Below, one piece after another: positions 26,418-36,005 of a stretch of DNA of 64,000 bases. Under the pieces are notes generated by a model. The model saw only the letters and a list, made by a program, of their open reading frames with translations, was not told the origin of the DNA and searched no databases. The stretch is from contig NZ_CP159258.1 in the NCBI RefSeq assembly GCF_040438925.1, positions 3,796,001-3,860,000 of the forward strand, written 5' to 3'. Every line of letters starts with the position of its first letter. The stretch's first letter is position 1. The translations under genes were made by a program, and so were the position numbers. This stretch comes from Pseudomonas sp. MYb327. Lineage in GTDB: Bacteria > Pseudomonadota > Gammaproteobacteria > Pseudomonadales > Pseudomonadaceae.

Positions 26418-27722
26418 TCAAAGGTCGTGATGCAAATACTTGGCTTGCTTGGGCAGGCGCAGGCTGAACAGGAACGCGATCGCCATCATCACCGTCACGT
26501 ACCAGTAGAAGGAATTTTCCATGCCGACAGCCTTGAGGCTCAGGGCCACATATTCCGCCGAACCGCCGAAGATCGCATTCGCCACCGCGTAAGCCAGTCC
26601 GACGCCCAGTGCGCGCACTTCAGGCGGGAACATCTCGGCTTTTACCAGGCCGCTGATCGAGGTGTAGAAACTGACGATCGCCAGCGCCACGGTAATCAAC
26701 ACAAAGGCCAGGAACGGACTGCTGACGCTTTTCAGGCTCAGCAGAATCGGCACGGTGCACAACGTGCCAAGAGCGCCGAACCAGAGCATCGAGTTACGTC
26801 GGCCGATCTTGTCCGCGAGCATGCCGAAGATCGGCTGCATGCACATATAAAGGAACAGCGCGCCGGTCATGATGTAACTGGCGGTCTTGGCGTGCATGCC
26901 GGCGGTGTTCACCAGGTATTTCTGCATGTACGTGGTGAAGGTGTAGAAAATCAGCGAGCCACCGGCGGTGTAGCCGAGCACGGTGATGAACGCGGCCTTA
27001 TGGTCGCGGAACAGCGCGCGGATACTGCCGGCGTCTTTGTTTTCGCGCATTTCCTTGCTGGTGGTTTCTTTCAGCGAACGGCGCAGGAACAGCGAAATCA
27101 ACGCTGCTACCGCACCGACGACGAACGGAATCCGCCAGCCGTAGGCGCGCAGCTCATCCTCGCTGAGGAACTGTTGCAGGACCACCACCAGCGACACCGC
27201 CAGCAATTGTCCGCCAATCAGCGTCACGTACTGGAACGAGGCGAAGAAACCGCGCTGGCCCTTGAGGGCGACTTCGCTCATGTAGGTCGCAGTGGTGCCG
27301 TACTCGCCGCCCACCGACAGGCCCTGGAGCAGACGGGCGAACAGCAGCATGATCGGAGCCCAGACACCGATGTCCTTGTAGGTCGGCAGGCAGGCGATGA
27401 GCAGTGAGCCGAAGCACATCATCAGAATCGAGATCAACATCGAATTCTTGCGCCCGTGCTTGTCCGCCACACGGCCGAAGATCCAGCCGCCAATCGGTCG
27501 CATCAGGAACCCGGCGGCAAACACGCCCGCGGTGTTGACCAACTGCACCGTGGGGTTGTCGGACGGGAAAAAGGCTGGCGCGAAATAGATCGCACAGAAG
27601 GCGTAGACGTAAAAGTCGAACCATTCGACCAGGTTGCCGGACGAGGCGCCGACAATCGCGAAGATCCGCTTGTTGCGCTCTTCGCCGGTGTAAAGAGGTT
27701 CTGTAGTGGTGGTCGTTGTCAT
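26418..27722 (-). CDS. pcaT: MHS-family transporter PcaT
   Basis: A 434-aa MFS permease of the KgtP/ProP-type subfamily: '[23 protein letters not shown]', '[24 protein letters not shown]', '[21 protein letters not shown]'. PcaT of P. putida takes up beta-ketoadipate and related dicarboxylates and occupies the same place before pcaBDC. The REP upstream (27798-27882) separates it from pcaG, so it may start a separate transcript; I see no PcaR box there. Confidence 0.88.
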   Translation of the reverse strand: MTTTTTTEPLYTGEERNKRIFAIVGASSGNLVEWFDFYVYAFCAIYFAPAFFPSDNPTVQLVNTAGVFAAGFLMRPIGGWIFGRVADKHGRKNSMLISILMMCFGSLLIACLPTYKDIGVWAPIMLLFARLLQGLSVGGEYGTTATYMSEVALKGQRGFFASFQYVTLIGGQLLAVSLVVVLQQFLSEDELRAYGWRIPFVVGAVAALISLFLRRSLKETTSKEMRENKDAGSIRALFRDHKAAFITVLGYTAGGSLIFYTFTTYMQKYLVNTAGMHAKTASYIMTGALFLYMCMQPIFGMLADKIGRRNSMLWFGALGTLCTVPILLSLKSVSSPFLAFVLITVALAIVSFYTSISGLVKAEMFPPEVRALGVGLAYAVANAIFGGSAEYVALSLKAVGMENSFYWYVTVMMAIAFLFSLRLPKQAKYLHHDL

Positions 27723-27797
27723 TGTTTTTCACTCAATGGGGACAGTGAGAGTCTAGACATACTTTGCAACAGTCCCGTTCCGCAGATGCATTAGCTT

Positions 27798-27882
27798 TAG
27801 GAGCCGGCTTGCTGGCGATTGCGGATTGTCAGTGTCATCCATATTGAATGGCACGACGCAATCGCCAGCAAGCCGGCTCCTA
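27798..27882. repeat. REP-type inverted repeat pair
   Basis: Arms 27798-27823 and 27857-27882 are perfect 26-bp inverse copies of the TAGGAGCCGGCTTGCTGGCG type. They lie between pcaG and pcaT inside the pca cluster. Confidence 0.9.
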
Positions 27883-27899
27883 CAGGTTGCGGTGTTCGA

Positions 27900-28466
27900 T
27901 CAATAATCGAAGAACACCGTCTCGGCATCTGTGCCCTGCAGAATCACATTCCACTGATAAACACCGGTCGCATCCTGCTTCGCCAGCAAGGTATCGCGAC
28001 GCTCGGCCGGCACGCATTCCAGCAGCGGATCCGACACATTGGCCGGCTCACCGTCGAAGTAAATCCGCGTCAGCAAGTGCTTCACCAGGCCACGGGCGAA
28101 CACCAACACCACAAGGTGCGGCGCCTGGGTCGTGCCCTTCAAGCCTTCCACCGTACCCGGTTTGATCGTGGTGAATCGGAAGCGCCCTTCGGCGTCCACC
28201 GGCACCCGGCCGAAACCTTCGAAGTTCGGGTCGAGGGGCTTGTCCTGATCGTCTTCAGGGTGGTCGTACTTGCCCGCCGCGTTGGCCTGCCAGACTTCCA
28301 GCATCGCATCGTTAACAACGTCGCCATTGCCATCCACCACTTGCCCGGTGATCGCCACGCGCTCGCCCAGGGTTTGCTCGACGGTCAGGTCTTCGCGGTT
28401 CAGCCAGGTCAGGCCGATGTGATAGTACGGCCCGACGGTGTGGGACGTGGTCGCAGTCAGCGTCAT
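27900..28466 (-). CDS. pcaG: Protocatechuate 3,4-dioxygenase alpha subunit
   Basis: A 188-aa intradiol dioxygenase subunit: 'TVGPYYHIGLTW', 'QVVDGNGDVVNDAMLEVWQANAAGKYDHP', 'FRFTTIKPGTVEGLKGTTQAPHLVVLVFARGL'. The alpha subunit retains the fold but not the full iron ligand set. ATG at 28466 is one base after the pcaH stop, so the two are translated together as expected for a heterooligomer. The longer frame into pcaH is rejected. Confidence 0.95.
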   Translation of the reverse strand: MTLTATTSHTVGPYYHIGLTWLNREDLTVEQTLGERVAITGQVVDGNGDVVNDAMLEVWQANAAGKYDHPEDDQDKPLDPNFEGFGRVPVDAEGRFRFTTIKPGTVEGLKGTTQAPHLVVLVFARGLVKHLLTRIYFDGEPANVSDPLLECVPAERRDTLLAKQDATGVYQWNVILQGTDAETVFFDY

Positions 28467-28467
28467 C

Positions 28468-29172
28468 TTATTTCTCCATCGGCGTGGCGTCGCGGCCGCG
28501 CAAAACGATGTCCCAACGATAACCGAGGGCATAGGAAGGGATGGTTTTTTCCAGGTCGAAACTGGCGATCAAGCGCTCTTTGGCGCGGGTATCGGGCACG
28601 CAGTTGTAGATCGGGTCATACGCCAGCAGCGGGTCGCCGGGGAAATACATCTGCGTGACCAGGCGCGTCAGGATGCTCGGCCCGAACAGCGAGAAGTGGA
28701 TGTGCGCCGGGCGCCAGGCGTTGTGGTGGTTGCCCCACGGATAGGCGCCAGGCTTGATGGTCTGGAACTGGTACCAGCCATCGGCGTCGGTCACGGTGCG
28801 GCCGGTGCCGGTGAAGTTCGGGTCCAACGGCGCGTCGTGCAGGTCGCGGGCATGGTTGTAGCGTCCGGCGGCGTTGGCCTGCCAGATCTCCACCAGAATC
28901 CCCGGCACGGGCAGACCGTTCTCATCCAGCACGCGGCCGTGAATGATGATGCGTTCACCCTGCGGTTCACCTTCGTGCTGGGCAGTCAGGTCGTTGTCTT
29001 TCTCGTTGACGTGCTCGGCACCGATGGTCGGTCCGGTGATTTCCGACAACGAATGCGGCAAGAACACCAACGGCTTGGACGGCGAGCGCAGGTTGGTGGA
29101 TTGGTAGGTCGGGTGCAGGTACGGCGGTTGGGTGCCTTCCTGCGGGCGACGGTAACCAGGCTTGTCAGTCAT
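28468..29172 (-). CDS. pcaH: Protocatechuate 3,4-dioxygenase beta subunit
   Basis: A 234-aa catalytic subunit that opens protocatechuate between its hydroxyls to 3-carboxy-cis,cis-muconate. The Fe(III) ligands are visible: Tyr in 'NAAGRYNHARD', Tyr in 'KPGAYPWGNHH', and two His in 'WRPAHIHFSLFG'. 'GRVLDENGLPVPGILVEIWQANAAG' is the intradiol signature. It follows pcaF by 37 bases. Confidence 0.96.
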   Translation of the reverse strand: MTDKPGYRRPQEGTQPPYLHPTYQSTNLRSPSKPLVFLPHSLSEITGPTIGAEHVNEKDNDLTAQHEGEPQGERIIIHGRVLDENGLPVPGILVEIWQANAAGRYNHARDLHDAPLDPNFTGTGRTVTDADGWYQFQTIKPGAYPWGNHHNAWRPAHIHFSLFGPSILTRLVTQMYFPGDPLLAYDPIYNCVPDTRAKERLIASFDLEKTIPSYALGYRWDIVLRGRDATPMEK

Positions 29173-29209
29173 GAAGCGTTCCTCAGTTTCTTATAGTCGT
29201 CAGGGCGCG

Positions 29210-30412
29210 TCAGACGCGCTCGATCGCCAAGGCCAGGCCTTGGCCGACACCGACGCACATGGTCGCCAGACCTTTTTTGCCACCGGTTTTTTCCAGCTGA
29301 TGCAACGCCGTCAATACCAGACGCGCACCGCTCATGCCCAGTGGGTGACCCAAGGCAATCGCGCCACCGTTCGGGTTGACCTGAGGCGCGTCGTCGGCAA
29401 TCCCCAGCTCGCGCAGCACCGCCAAGCCTTGGCTGGCGAAGGCTTCGTTGAGTTCGATCACGTCGAAATCGCTGACGGCCAGACCGAGGCGTTCGGTCAG
29501 TTTACGCACCGCTGGCACCGGGCCAATGCCCATCACTCGCGGCGCGACACCGGCACTCGACATGCCCAGCACTTTGGCGCGAGCGGTCAGACCGTGTTTT
29601 TTCACGGCTTCAGCCGAAGCCAGGATCAACGCCGCCGCACCGTCGTTCACGCCGGAAGCATTGCCCGCGGTGACGGTTTTGTCCGGGCCGTTGACCGGTT
29701 TCAGTTTGGTCAGGGCTTCCAGGGTGGTGTCAGCGCGAGGATGTTCGTCCTGGCTGACCACGGTTTCACCCTTCTTGTGGGCTACTCGCACCTCGACGAT
29801 TTCTTCAGCGAAAAATCCGGCGGCTTGCGCGACGGCCGTGCGCTGCTGACTGCGCAGTGCGAAAGCGTCCTGATCCTCGCGGGAAACTTCGTAATCGTCA
29901 GCCACGTTGTCGGCGGTCTGCGGCATCGCGTCGACGCCGTACTGGGCTTTCATCAACGGGTTGATGAAGCGCCAGCCGATGGTGGTGTCTTCGAGCTTCA
30001 TGTTGCGCGAGAACGCGGCGTCAGCCTTGCCCATCACGAACGGAGCGCGGGACATCGACTCGACGCCACCAGCAATCGTCAGCTCCATTTCGCCGCTGGC
30101 GATGGCGCGGAACGCAGTGCCGATGGCGTCCATGCCCGAGGCGCAGAGACGATTGAGGGTCACGCCCGGAATGGTTTCCGGCAAACCGGCCAGCAGCAGC
30201 GCCATGCGCGCCACGTTGCGGTTGTCTTCGCCGGCCTGGTTGGCGCAGCCGAGGAACACCTCGTCCACGGCACTCCAGTCCACCGACGGGTTACGCTCCA
30301 TCAATGCCTTGATCGGCACAGCGGCCAGGTCGTCGGCGCGAACCGTCGACAAGCCACCACCAAAACGGCCGATGGGGGTACGAATTGCATCGCAGATATA
30401 AACGTCACGCAT
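29210..30412 (-). CDS. pcaF: 3-oxoadipyl-CoA thiolase
   Basis: A 400-aa thiolase cleaving beta-ketoadipyl-CoA to succinyl-CoA and acetyl-CoA. Nucleophile Cys in 'NRLCASGMDAIG', then 'NPNGGAIALGHPLGMSGAR' with the catalytic His and 'TMCVGVGQGLA' with the second Cys. Two tandem ATGs exist (30415, 30412); the second, seven bases from GGAG, is preferred. The pcaIJ CoA-transferase that supplies its substrate is absent from this window. Confidence 0.95.
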   Translation of the reverse strand: MRDVYICDAIRTPIGRFGGGLSTVRADDLAAVPIKALMERNPSVDWSAVDEVFLGCANQAGEDNRNVARMALLLAGLPETIPGVTLNRLCASGMDAIGTAFRAIASGEMELTIAGGVESMSRAPFVMGKADAAFSRNMKLEDTTIGWRFINPLMKAQYGVDAMPQTADNVADDYEVSREDQDAFALRSQQRTAVAQAAGFFAEEIVEVRVAHKKGETVVSQDEHPRADTTLEALTKLKPVNGPDKTVTAGNASGVNDGAAALILASAEAVKKHGLTARAKVLGMSSAGVAPRVMGIGPVPAVRKLTERLGLAVSDFDVIELNEAFASQGLAVLRELGIADDAPQVNPNGGAIALGHPLGMSGARLVLTALHQLEKTGGKKGLATMCVGVGQGLALAIERV

Positions 30413-30605
30413 CATGCTTCTCCAGGTGCTTGGCCGTGGGCGGCCGCGGTGCGTGTTACCAGATCACGCGGTGCCTCAGCTCGACTTCGGTCGGCTCGGC
30501 GGTTTGTTCAAGGTTGTCGGCAAAACGAATGACCCCAACCAGTGACGGCGCCGATGCGCAGCGCCGGGATGCCTGAAAGATTAAGCCCCTGAAATGCGCC
30601 AAACA

Positions 30606-30620
30606 ATCCGATAATCGACT
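30606..30620. promoter_or_regulatory. Degenerate PcaR-like box before pcaF
   Basis: ATCCGATAATCGACT retains the CGATAATCG core of the PcaR box (10 of 15 positions) in the region upstream of pcaF. Weak; listed because PcaR is known to control pcaF in P. putida. Confidence 0.3.
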
Positions 30621-30675
30621 GAGCGTTCGCCTACCGAACACATTGTTGGTTAGCCATGCTTTTGTGTCGCCTGCA

Positions 30676-30750
30676 AAAGATCGCAGCCTCCGGCAGCTCC
30701 TACGGAGAATACTTACACCCCTGTAGGAGCTGCCGAAGGCTGCGATCTTT
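30676..30750. repeat. Inverted repeat of a second REP type
   Basis: Arms 30676-30703 and 30723-30750 (28 nt, one mismatch) carry AAAGATCGCAGCCT and CGGCAGCTCCTAC, differing from the main REP class of the window. Located between pcaK and pcaF. Confidence 0.8.
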
Positions 30751-30779
30751 CCCTGCTACACCGCTATTTCAAGTCGGGG

Positions 30780-32126
30780 TCAGGTCGCATCCGCATGACT
30801 GACCACCCCTTTGATCACCACAGCCGCAGTCGCCAATGCCGCCGGAATCACCAGTGCCGTCAGCACTTGCTCGAAATTCCAGCCCAGGCCTAACAACGTT
30901 GCGCCCATCCAGGCACCGAGGATCGCGCCGAAGCGACCAATCCCGAGCATCCACGACACACCGGTAGCGCGTCCTTGGGTTGGATAGAACCGCGCCGCCA
31001 GCGACGGCATCGCCGATTGCGCACCGTTGACGCACATACCGGCCACCAGCACCAGGGTTGCCAGGAGGGTGATGTTGCCCAAACTCTGCCCTACCGCGTA
31101 GGCAAACACCCCGGCCAGCAGGTAAAAAATGCCGATGACCTTGTGCGGATTAAACCGGTCCATCGCCCAACCCACACCCACCGCGCTCAGCACACCGCCG
31201 AACTGGAACAGCGCACCGATGAACGCCGCTTGCTCCATGCTTGCGCCACTGTCACGCATCAGGGTCGGCAGCCAACTGGTCAGCAGGTAAACAATCACCA
31301 GGCCCATGAAGTAGGTCAGCCACAACAGCAACGTGCCGACGCTGTAGGTGCCGGAGAAGATCACCGCAAATACGTTGCGCGCCTTGACGGATTTCTGTTC
31401 CGGCACGCTGAAGCTCGATGCCTGGGCCACCACCGTCGGCTCGATCGGCGCCAGCGTCTTGCGTACTTTGTCAGTACCGCGATTACGGACTACAAGGAAA
31501 CGCGCCGATTCCGGCAGCCAAAACAGCAAGACGACGGCGAGGATCAACGGCAGAATCCCACCGATCAGTAACAGACTGTGCCAGCCGAAGGCTGGGATCA
31601 GTTTCGCCGAAATGAATCCGCCACCGGCCATGCCCAGGTTGAAGCCGCAGAACATACTGGTCACCAGCAGCGACTTTTTGCGCTCCGGGGTGTATTCCGA
31701 CAGCAGAGTCGTCGCGTTCGGCATGCCCGCGCCAAGCCCCAGGCCCGTCAGGAATCGCAGCACCAGCAATTGATCGACGTTGGTGCTGTAAGCGGAGGCC
31801 AGGCTGAAGGCGCCGAAAAGAAACACCGCCCCCACCAGTACGACTTTTCGCCCAAAGCGGTCAGCCAACGGACCAGAGCCCAGCGCGCCGAAGACCATGC
31901 CGATCAATGCCGCACTCATCACCGGGCCAAGACTGGCGCGATCGATGCCCCAGTCCTGGGACAGCGCAGGCGCGATAAAACCCATGGCCGCGGTGTCGAG
32001 GCCATCGAGGAAAACAATCAAGAAACACAAGATCACCACTCGCCATTGGTAGCGCGAAATGGGTTGGGCGTTGATGAAGGACTGCACGTCGAGGCAGTTT
32101 CCTACAGCAGACTGGGGCTGATTCAT
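30780..32126 (-). CDS. pcaK: 4-hydroxybenzoate/protocatechuate transporter
   Basis: A 448-aa aromatic acid:H+ symporter of the MFS, the length of P. putida PcaK. 'FLIVFLDGLDTAAMGFIAPALSQDWGI' with the conserved DGxD in TM1, 'GSGPLADRFGRKVVL', and 'LGLGAGMPNATTLLSEYTPERKKS' are near identical to what is known of PcaK. ATG at 32126 begins MNQPQSAVGNCLDVQSFIN; the upstream extension is not needed. A PcaR box lies 270 bases upstream. Confidence 0.95.
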   Translation of the reverse strand: MNQPQSAVGNCLDVQSFINAQPISRYQWRVVILCFLIVFLDGLDTAAMGFIAPALSQDWGIDRASLGPVMSAALIGMVFGALGSGPLADRFGRKVVLVGAVFLFGAFSLASAYSTNVDQLLVLRFLTGLGLGAGMPNATTLLSEYTPERKKSLLVTSMFCGFNLGMAGGGFISAKLIPAFGWHSLLLIGGILPLILAVVLLFWLPESARFLVVRNRGTDKVRKTLAPIEPTVVAQASSFSVPEQKSVKARNVFAVIFSGTYSVGTLLLWLTYFMGLVIVYLLTSWLPTLMRDSGASMEQAAFIGALFQFGGVLSAVGVGWAMDRFNPHKVIGIFYLLAGVFAYAVGQSLGNITLLATLVLVAGMCVNGAQSAMPSLAARFYPTQGRATGVSWMLGIGRFGAILGAWMGATLLGLGWNFEQVLTALVIPAALATAAVVIKGVVSHADAT

Positions 32127-32395
32127 TATTTTTATTCCACGCAAAACGCAGTCGAACAGATGCCAGCCGTGGACCGAGGCTGTCACAAGAAAGGGGATGT
32201 CGGGATCAGGCGATCCGGTTCCGGCAGGACAATCGGGGAGAACAGCGACAGTCAGGGAATGTGCGCATGGGGGTGCCTCTTTTCATTGTTATGGGGTCGT
32301 CGTCCGGTGCCGGATCGAAATCGACAGCGCCGGATGACGCTGCCGCGACATTAATGAGCCAAGGGAAAGAGCGTCAATTCAGCAAACGCGACTCT

Positions 32396-32410
32396 GTGCG
32401 ATTATCGAAC
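32396..32410 (-). promoter_or_regulatory. PcaR box upstream of pcaK
   Basis: On the minus strand the sequence reads GTTCGATAATCGCAC, the PcaR recognition sequence known from P. putida pca promoters. It lies just after the pcaR stop codon, in the pcaR-pcaK gap. Confidence 0.8.
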
Positions 32411-32413
32411 ACC

Positions 32414-33256
32414 TTAGGTAAACAGCTGCGTACTCAGATCGCGGCTGGCACTCAAAAGACCGGGCAGGAAGCGCTGCTCCAGTTCATTGCGACTGACCCG
32501 TCCGGCGTGGGTGCTGACATTGAGAGCCGCAACAACCTGACCGGAAGCGTCGTACACCGGAACGGCAATCGAGCGTAGTCCTTGCTCCAGCTCCTGATCG
32601 ACGATGCACCAACCTTGCTGCCGTACTTCTTGCAGGCATTCGAGTAATGCTTGCGGGGTATGAATGGTTCGACTGGTCTTGGCTTGCAGGTCAGCGTGAT
32701 CCAGATACTCGTGCAATGAAGTGTCATCCAGGGCGGCAAGCAGAATCCTGCCCATCGAGGTGCAGTAGGCGGGCAAGCGTCCTCCCACCGAAAGATCGAC
32801 CGAAATCAAACGCTGGGTGGTCGCGGAGCGGGCAATGTACAGGATGTCATCCCCTTCCAGCGTGGCCATGTTGCAGGCTTCATGCAGTTGCTCGCTCATG
32901 CGGTCCAGATAGGGCTGAGCAGAAACCGCCAGTGGCGTCGAGGACACATACGCATGGCCGAGGGTCAGCACTTTGGGCAGCAATGAATACGTTCGGCCGT
33001 CGGTGGTGGCGTAGCCGAGTTTGATCAGCGTGTGCAGGCAACGTCTTACAGCGGCGCGGGGAATTTCCGTGCGGTGGCTGATCTGCGCAATGGTCAGGTG
33101 CCGTTTGCGCTCCTGAAACGCTTGCACCACGGCCAGCCCACGCGCCAGCGAGGTCATGAAATCGGGGTCGCCGGTCAGGGCCTGGATCCGCTTGGCTGGC
33201 GATGCAACGATCGGCGGTGCGACTGAAGCGAAGGAGTTGCGCAGTTGATCGTTCAT
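32414..33256 (-). CDS. pcaR: IclR-family regulator PcaR
   Basis: A 280-aa IclR-family activator of the beta-ketoadipate pathway. HTH at about 35-95: 'SLARGLAVVQAFQERKRHLTIAQISHRTEIPRAAVRRCLHTLIKLGYA'; the effector domain has 'GRLPAYCTSMGRILLAAL' and 'EQGLRSIAVPVYDASGQVVAALNVS'. P. putida PcaR responds to beta-ketoadipate. AAGGA precedes the ATG. A PcaR box 81 bases upstream of its start fits autoregulation. Confidence 0.94.
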   Translation of the reverse strand: MNDQLRNSFASVAPPIVASPAKRIQALTGDPDFMTSLARGLAVVQAFQERKRHLTIAQISHRTEIPRAAVRRCLHTLIKLGYATTDGRTYSLLPKVLTLGHAYVSSTPLAVSAQPYLDRMSEQLHEACNMATLEGDDILYIARSATTQRLISVDLSVGGRLPAYCTSMGRILLAALDDTSLHEYLDHADLQAKTSRTIHTPQALLECLQEVRQQGWCIVDQELEQGLRSIAVPVYDASGQVVAALNVSTHAGRVSRNELEQRFLPGLLSASRDLSTQLFT

Positions 33257-33336
33257 ATAAGGTCCTTTTCCGACACGGAACAGCGACTATTACAAGCGGC
33301 TACCGGTCCGGTACACAAGCCCGAGCCACCGAGATC

Positions 33337-33370
33337 GGGCGATTATCGAACCGCCGACCGATAATCGCAA
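33337..33370 (-). promoter_or_regulatory. PcaR box(es) upstream of pcaR
   Basis: Minus strand GTTCGATAATCGCCC at 33337-33351, identical to the porin site. A second, weaker copy, GACCGATAATCGCAA, follows on the plus strand at 33356-33370, making an inverted arrangement. Confidence 0.7.
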
Positions 33371-33938
33371 TCGGTTCCCTCTTGATCCGGGGCGATTCCG
33401 ACCGATAGCGCTGACTGCCTTATATAGATGCCCAGATTCCGATGTCGGACTTAGAAGGATCGATAGTTATTTCAAGTTATGCGACTTAAGAGCGTCAGAA
33501 AAGCATCACGGCGATGTGGCATCATCCCGCCAACCTAGTTAACGGCGAAAAGTTACAGGCAACAAAACAATCTCAACATCAAAATCCACTTTTAATTCTT
33601 TGGCGATAGTGTTCTGTCAATCGCTCGCTATAATGCAAATTAGTAGCCACCCGGTTCCTTACTTACCGAATGCGCTACGCGGCGGCGCGATATTCCATCG
33701 CGACTGCCTCCAGCAAGCGCCTGAGACTGCCTGCATTGGCATGTCACCGCGCTCGCTGAACAGGAAACTGATGCTGCGTCAGCTGTTTATCTCTGGTGTC
33801 GTGGCCGCCCTGCAACATGGAAGTGTCGATCGCACTGCCGAAAAATGAGGCCGTCACCGGTCACGTCCTTTCGACGAGCGTGGTCGATACATGCAGCGCG
33901 TTTCACCAGAGTTTATCTCAACTCAATCAGGTAGCACT
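33371..33938. other. Long intergenic region without a convincing gene
   Basis: About 570 bases. A perfect TATAAT (33629-33634) has no good -35. The open frames here (for example 33600-33848) are short, lack a ribosome site and have no recognisable product. The fragment MSPRSLNRKL, which resembles an AraC-type recognition helix, suggests at most a decayed regulator. No stable hairpin was noticed. Confidence 0.4.
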
Positions 33939-34139
33939 GTGACGAAAGACGAACTGCGCGTGGAACTTGAGCGCCAGGAACAACGTTACAAGGAAGTTTA
34001 CGGCGGGGAAGTCACCACCTACGCCGCCCAGCCCGAACCGGAACGCAAACCCTGGCGTAAACGCGCCACCGTTCAGGATCAGGTTTTCAAACAAGAACTG
34101 GAAAAAATGGAAAAGGAACTCAAAGCCGAAGAGCCATGA
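33939..34139 (+). CDS. Small charged protein of unknown function
   Basis: A 66-aa hydrophilic, helix-rich protein ([20 protein letters not shown], then [30 protein letters not shown]), probably a coiled coil. The start is GTG at 33939, after AGGT. An in-frame ATG 16 codons earlier lacks a ribosome site. Function unknown. Confidence 0.65.
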   Translation: MTKDELRVELERQEQRYKEVYGGEVTTYAAQPEPERKPWRKRATVQDQVFKQELEKMEKELKAEEP

Positions 34140-34515
34140 CTGCCTCGGCTTGAACCTTCCTGGGGTCTGCGCTGACACCCGTTAAAAACGGGATGTCTGG
34201 ATGATGCCTTTTGCGCCCGTTACAAGCGGGCAGCGGCCGCCTTGCTCATCTGACAGGGTAAAAGGCTCATATCTGACCTTCCTCTCAGAAATTTCACACA
34301 AGTGTTCAAGTCTCTCCTTCGGGCGTGGGAAAAGCTTGTGTAATCTGGCTTTGCAAAGAAATTCAATGACTTGCAAGCCTAGGAAAAACGCAGGGATTGG
34401 TGGTATGGCTACAAAATAATTCGTTGAAGAATGTTACCGATGAGCAGCTAGTGCATCGATTGACAGTCTTTTCTGGCATAATCGCGCCCCCTTATGACCG
34501 GGTCAGAAAACCTTC
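34140..34515. other. Intergenic region before the phosphate transporter
   Basis: Contains CCCGTTAAAAACGGG (34177-34191), a short perfect hairpin, and a second GCCCGTTACAAGCGGGC hairpin near 34215-34231. A TTGACA and a CATAAT occur near 34460-34482, but their spacing (11 bases) is too short for a sigma-70 promoter. A small RNA is possible but not shown. Confidence 0.35.
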
Positions 34516-35991
34516 ATGATCGATTTATTCAGCGGACTGGATGCTTGGGTGCTTGTGAGCCTCTTGCTCGCCCTGGCTTTTGTCCTCGCCTTCGAGTTCA
34601 TCAATGGATTTCATGACACCGCTAACGCGGTAGCCACTGTTATCTACACCAAAGCGATGCCGCCTCATCTGGCGGTGTTCTTTTCAGGTGTGTTCAATTT
34701 CCTCGGCGTGTTGCTGGGCGGCGTTGGCGTGGCGTATGCCATCGTTCACCTGCTGCCGGTGGAACTGTTGATCAATGTGAATACCGGCCATGGTCTGGCA
34801 ATGGTTTTCTCTTTGCTCGCCGCCGCTATTACCTGGAACCTGGGCACCTGGTACTTCGGTATCCCCGCCTCCAGCTCCCATACACTGATCGGTTCGATCC
34901 TCGGTGTAGGTCTGGCCAACGCCCTGATCAACGATATCCCGTTGGCCGACGGGGTGAACTGGCAGAAGGCGATCGATATCGCGGCATCGCTGGTGTTTTC
35001 GCCAATGGCCGGTTTCCTGATCGCCGCGCTGATTCTGATCGGCCTTAAATGGTGGCGTCCGCTGTCGAAGATGCACAAGACGCCGGAACAGCGCCGCAAG
35101 ATCGACGACAAGAAACACCCGCCGTTCTGGAACCGCCTGGTGCTGGTGATCTCGGCGATGGCCGTGAGCTTCGTGCACGGCTCCAACGACGGCCAGAAAG
35201 GTATAGGCCTGATCATGCTGGTTTTGATCGGTATCGTGCCGGCGCAGTTCGTTCTGGACCTGAACAGCACGACCTACCAGATCGAGCGGACACGTGACGC
35301 GACGCTGCACTTGAGCCAGTTCTACCAGCGCAATTCCGAAACCCTGGGTGAGTTCCTGGCCCTGGGCAAAAGCGTGGAAGGCGACCTGCCGGAGAAATTC
35401 CGTTGCAACCCGCAACAGACCGAACCGACCATCACCGCCCTGCTCGGCACCCTCAAGGGTGTAGCCGACTACCACTCGCTGCCGTCGGAAAGCCGCATCG
35501 AAGTGCGTCGCTACCTACTCTGCCTGGACGACACGGCGAAGAAAGTCAGCAAGTTGCCAACCCTCGGGGCACGGGAAAAGGCTGACCTGGACAAGCTGCG
35601 CAAAGATCTGACCACCACGACCGAATACGCCCCGTTCTGGGTGATTCTGGCCGTTGCACTGGCCCTCGGCCTGGGCACCATGGTTGGCTGGAAACGTGTA
35701 GTACTGACTATCGGCGAGAAGATTGGCAAGCAAGGCATGACCTATTCCCAGGGCATGTCGGCACAGATCACCACCGCCAGCCTGATTGGTATGGCCAACA
35801 TCTTCAGCCTGCCGGTGTCCACCACCCACGTGCTGTCCTCGGGTGTGGCCGGCACCATGGTCGCCAACAAAAGCGGCCTGCAAGGCGGCACGGTCAAAAC
35901 CATCCTGCTGGCCTGGGTTCTGACCCTGCCAGCGACGGTGGCGCTGTCGGCCGGCCTGTTCTGGCTGGCTTCGAAGGCACTCGGTAGCTGA
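34516..35991 (+). CDS. Inorganic phosphate transporter, Pit family
   Basis: A 491-aa inner-membrane permease with the duplicated PHO4 signature: 'FINGFHDTANAVATVIYTKAMPP' in the N-terminal half and 'FVHGSNDGQKGIGLIMLVLIG' in the middle. 'TWYFGIPASSSHTLIGSILG' and 'NIFSLPVSTTHVLSSGVAG' are the paired Pit repeats. A hydrophilic insert of about 130 residues (270-370) separates the halves. Takes up metal-phosphate with protons at low affinity. No DUF47 partner gene is adjacent. Confidence 0.92.
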   Translation: MIDLFSGLDAWVLVSLLLALAFVLAFEFINGFHDTANAVATVIYTKAMPPHLAVFFSGVFNFLGVLLGGVGVAYAIVHLLPVELLINVNTGHGLAMVFSLLAAAITWNLGTWYFGIPASSSHTLIGSILGVGLANALINDIPLADGVNWQKAIDIAASLVFSPMAGFLIAALILIGLKWWRPLSKMHKTPEQRRKIDDKKHPPFWNRLVLVISAMAVSFVHGSNDGQKGIGLIMLVLIGIVPAQFVLDLNSTTYQIERTRDATLHLSQFYQRNSETLGEFLALGKSVEGDLPEKFRCNPQQTEPTITALLGTLKGVADYHSLPSESRIEVRRYLLCLDDTAKKVSKLPTLGAREKADLDKLRKDLTTTTEYAPFWVILAVALALGLGTMVGWKRVVLTIGEKIGKQGMTYSQGMSAQITTASLIGMANIFSLPVSTTHVLSSGVAGTMVANKSGLQGGTVKTILLAWVLTLPATVALSAGLFWLASKALGS

Positions 35992-36005
35992 TAGGCAGCC
36001 GAACG

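Noticed and set aside
25026..27407. 793-aa plus-strand open frame
   Set aside because: Antisense shadow of pcaB and pcaT; His/Gln/Arg-rich composition is typical of reverse frames in high-GC genes.
34460..34482. TTGACA and CATAAT as the promoter of the Pit gene
   Set aside because: The spacer is only about 11 bases, too short for sigma-70.
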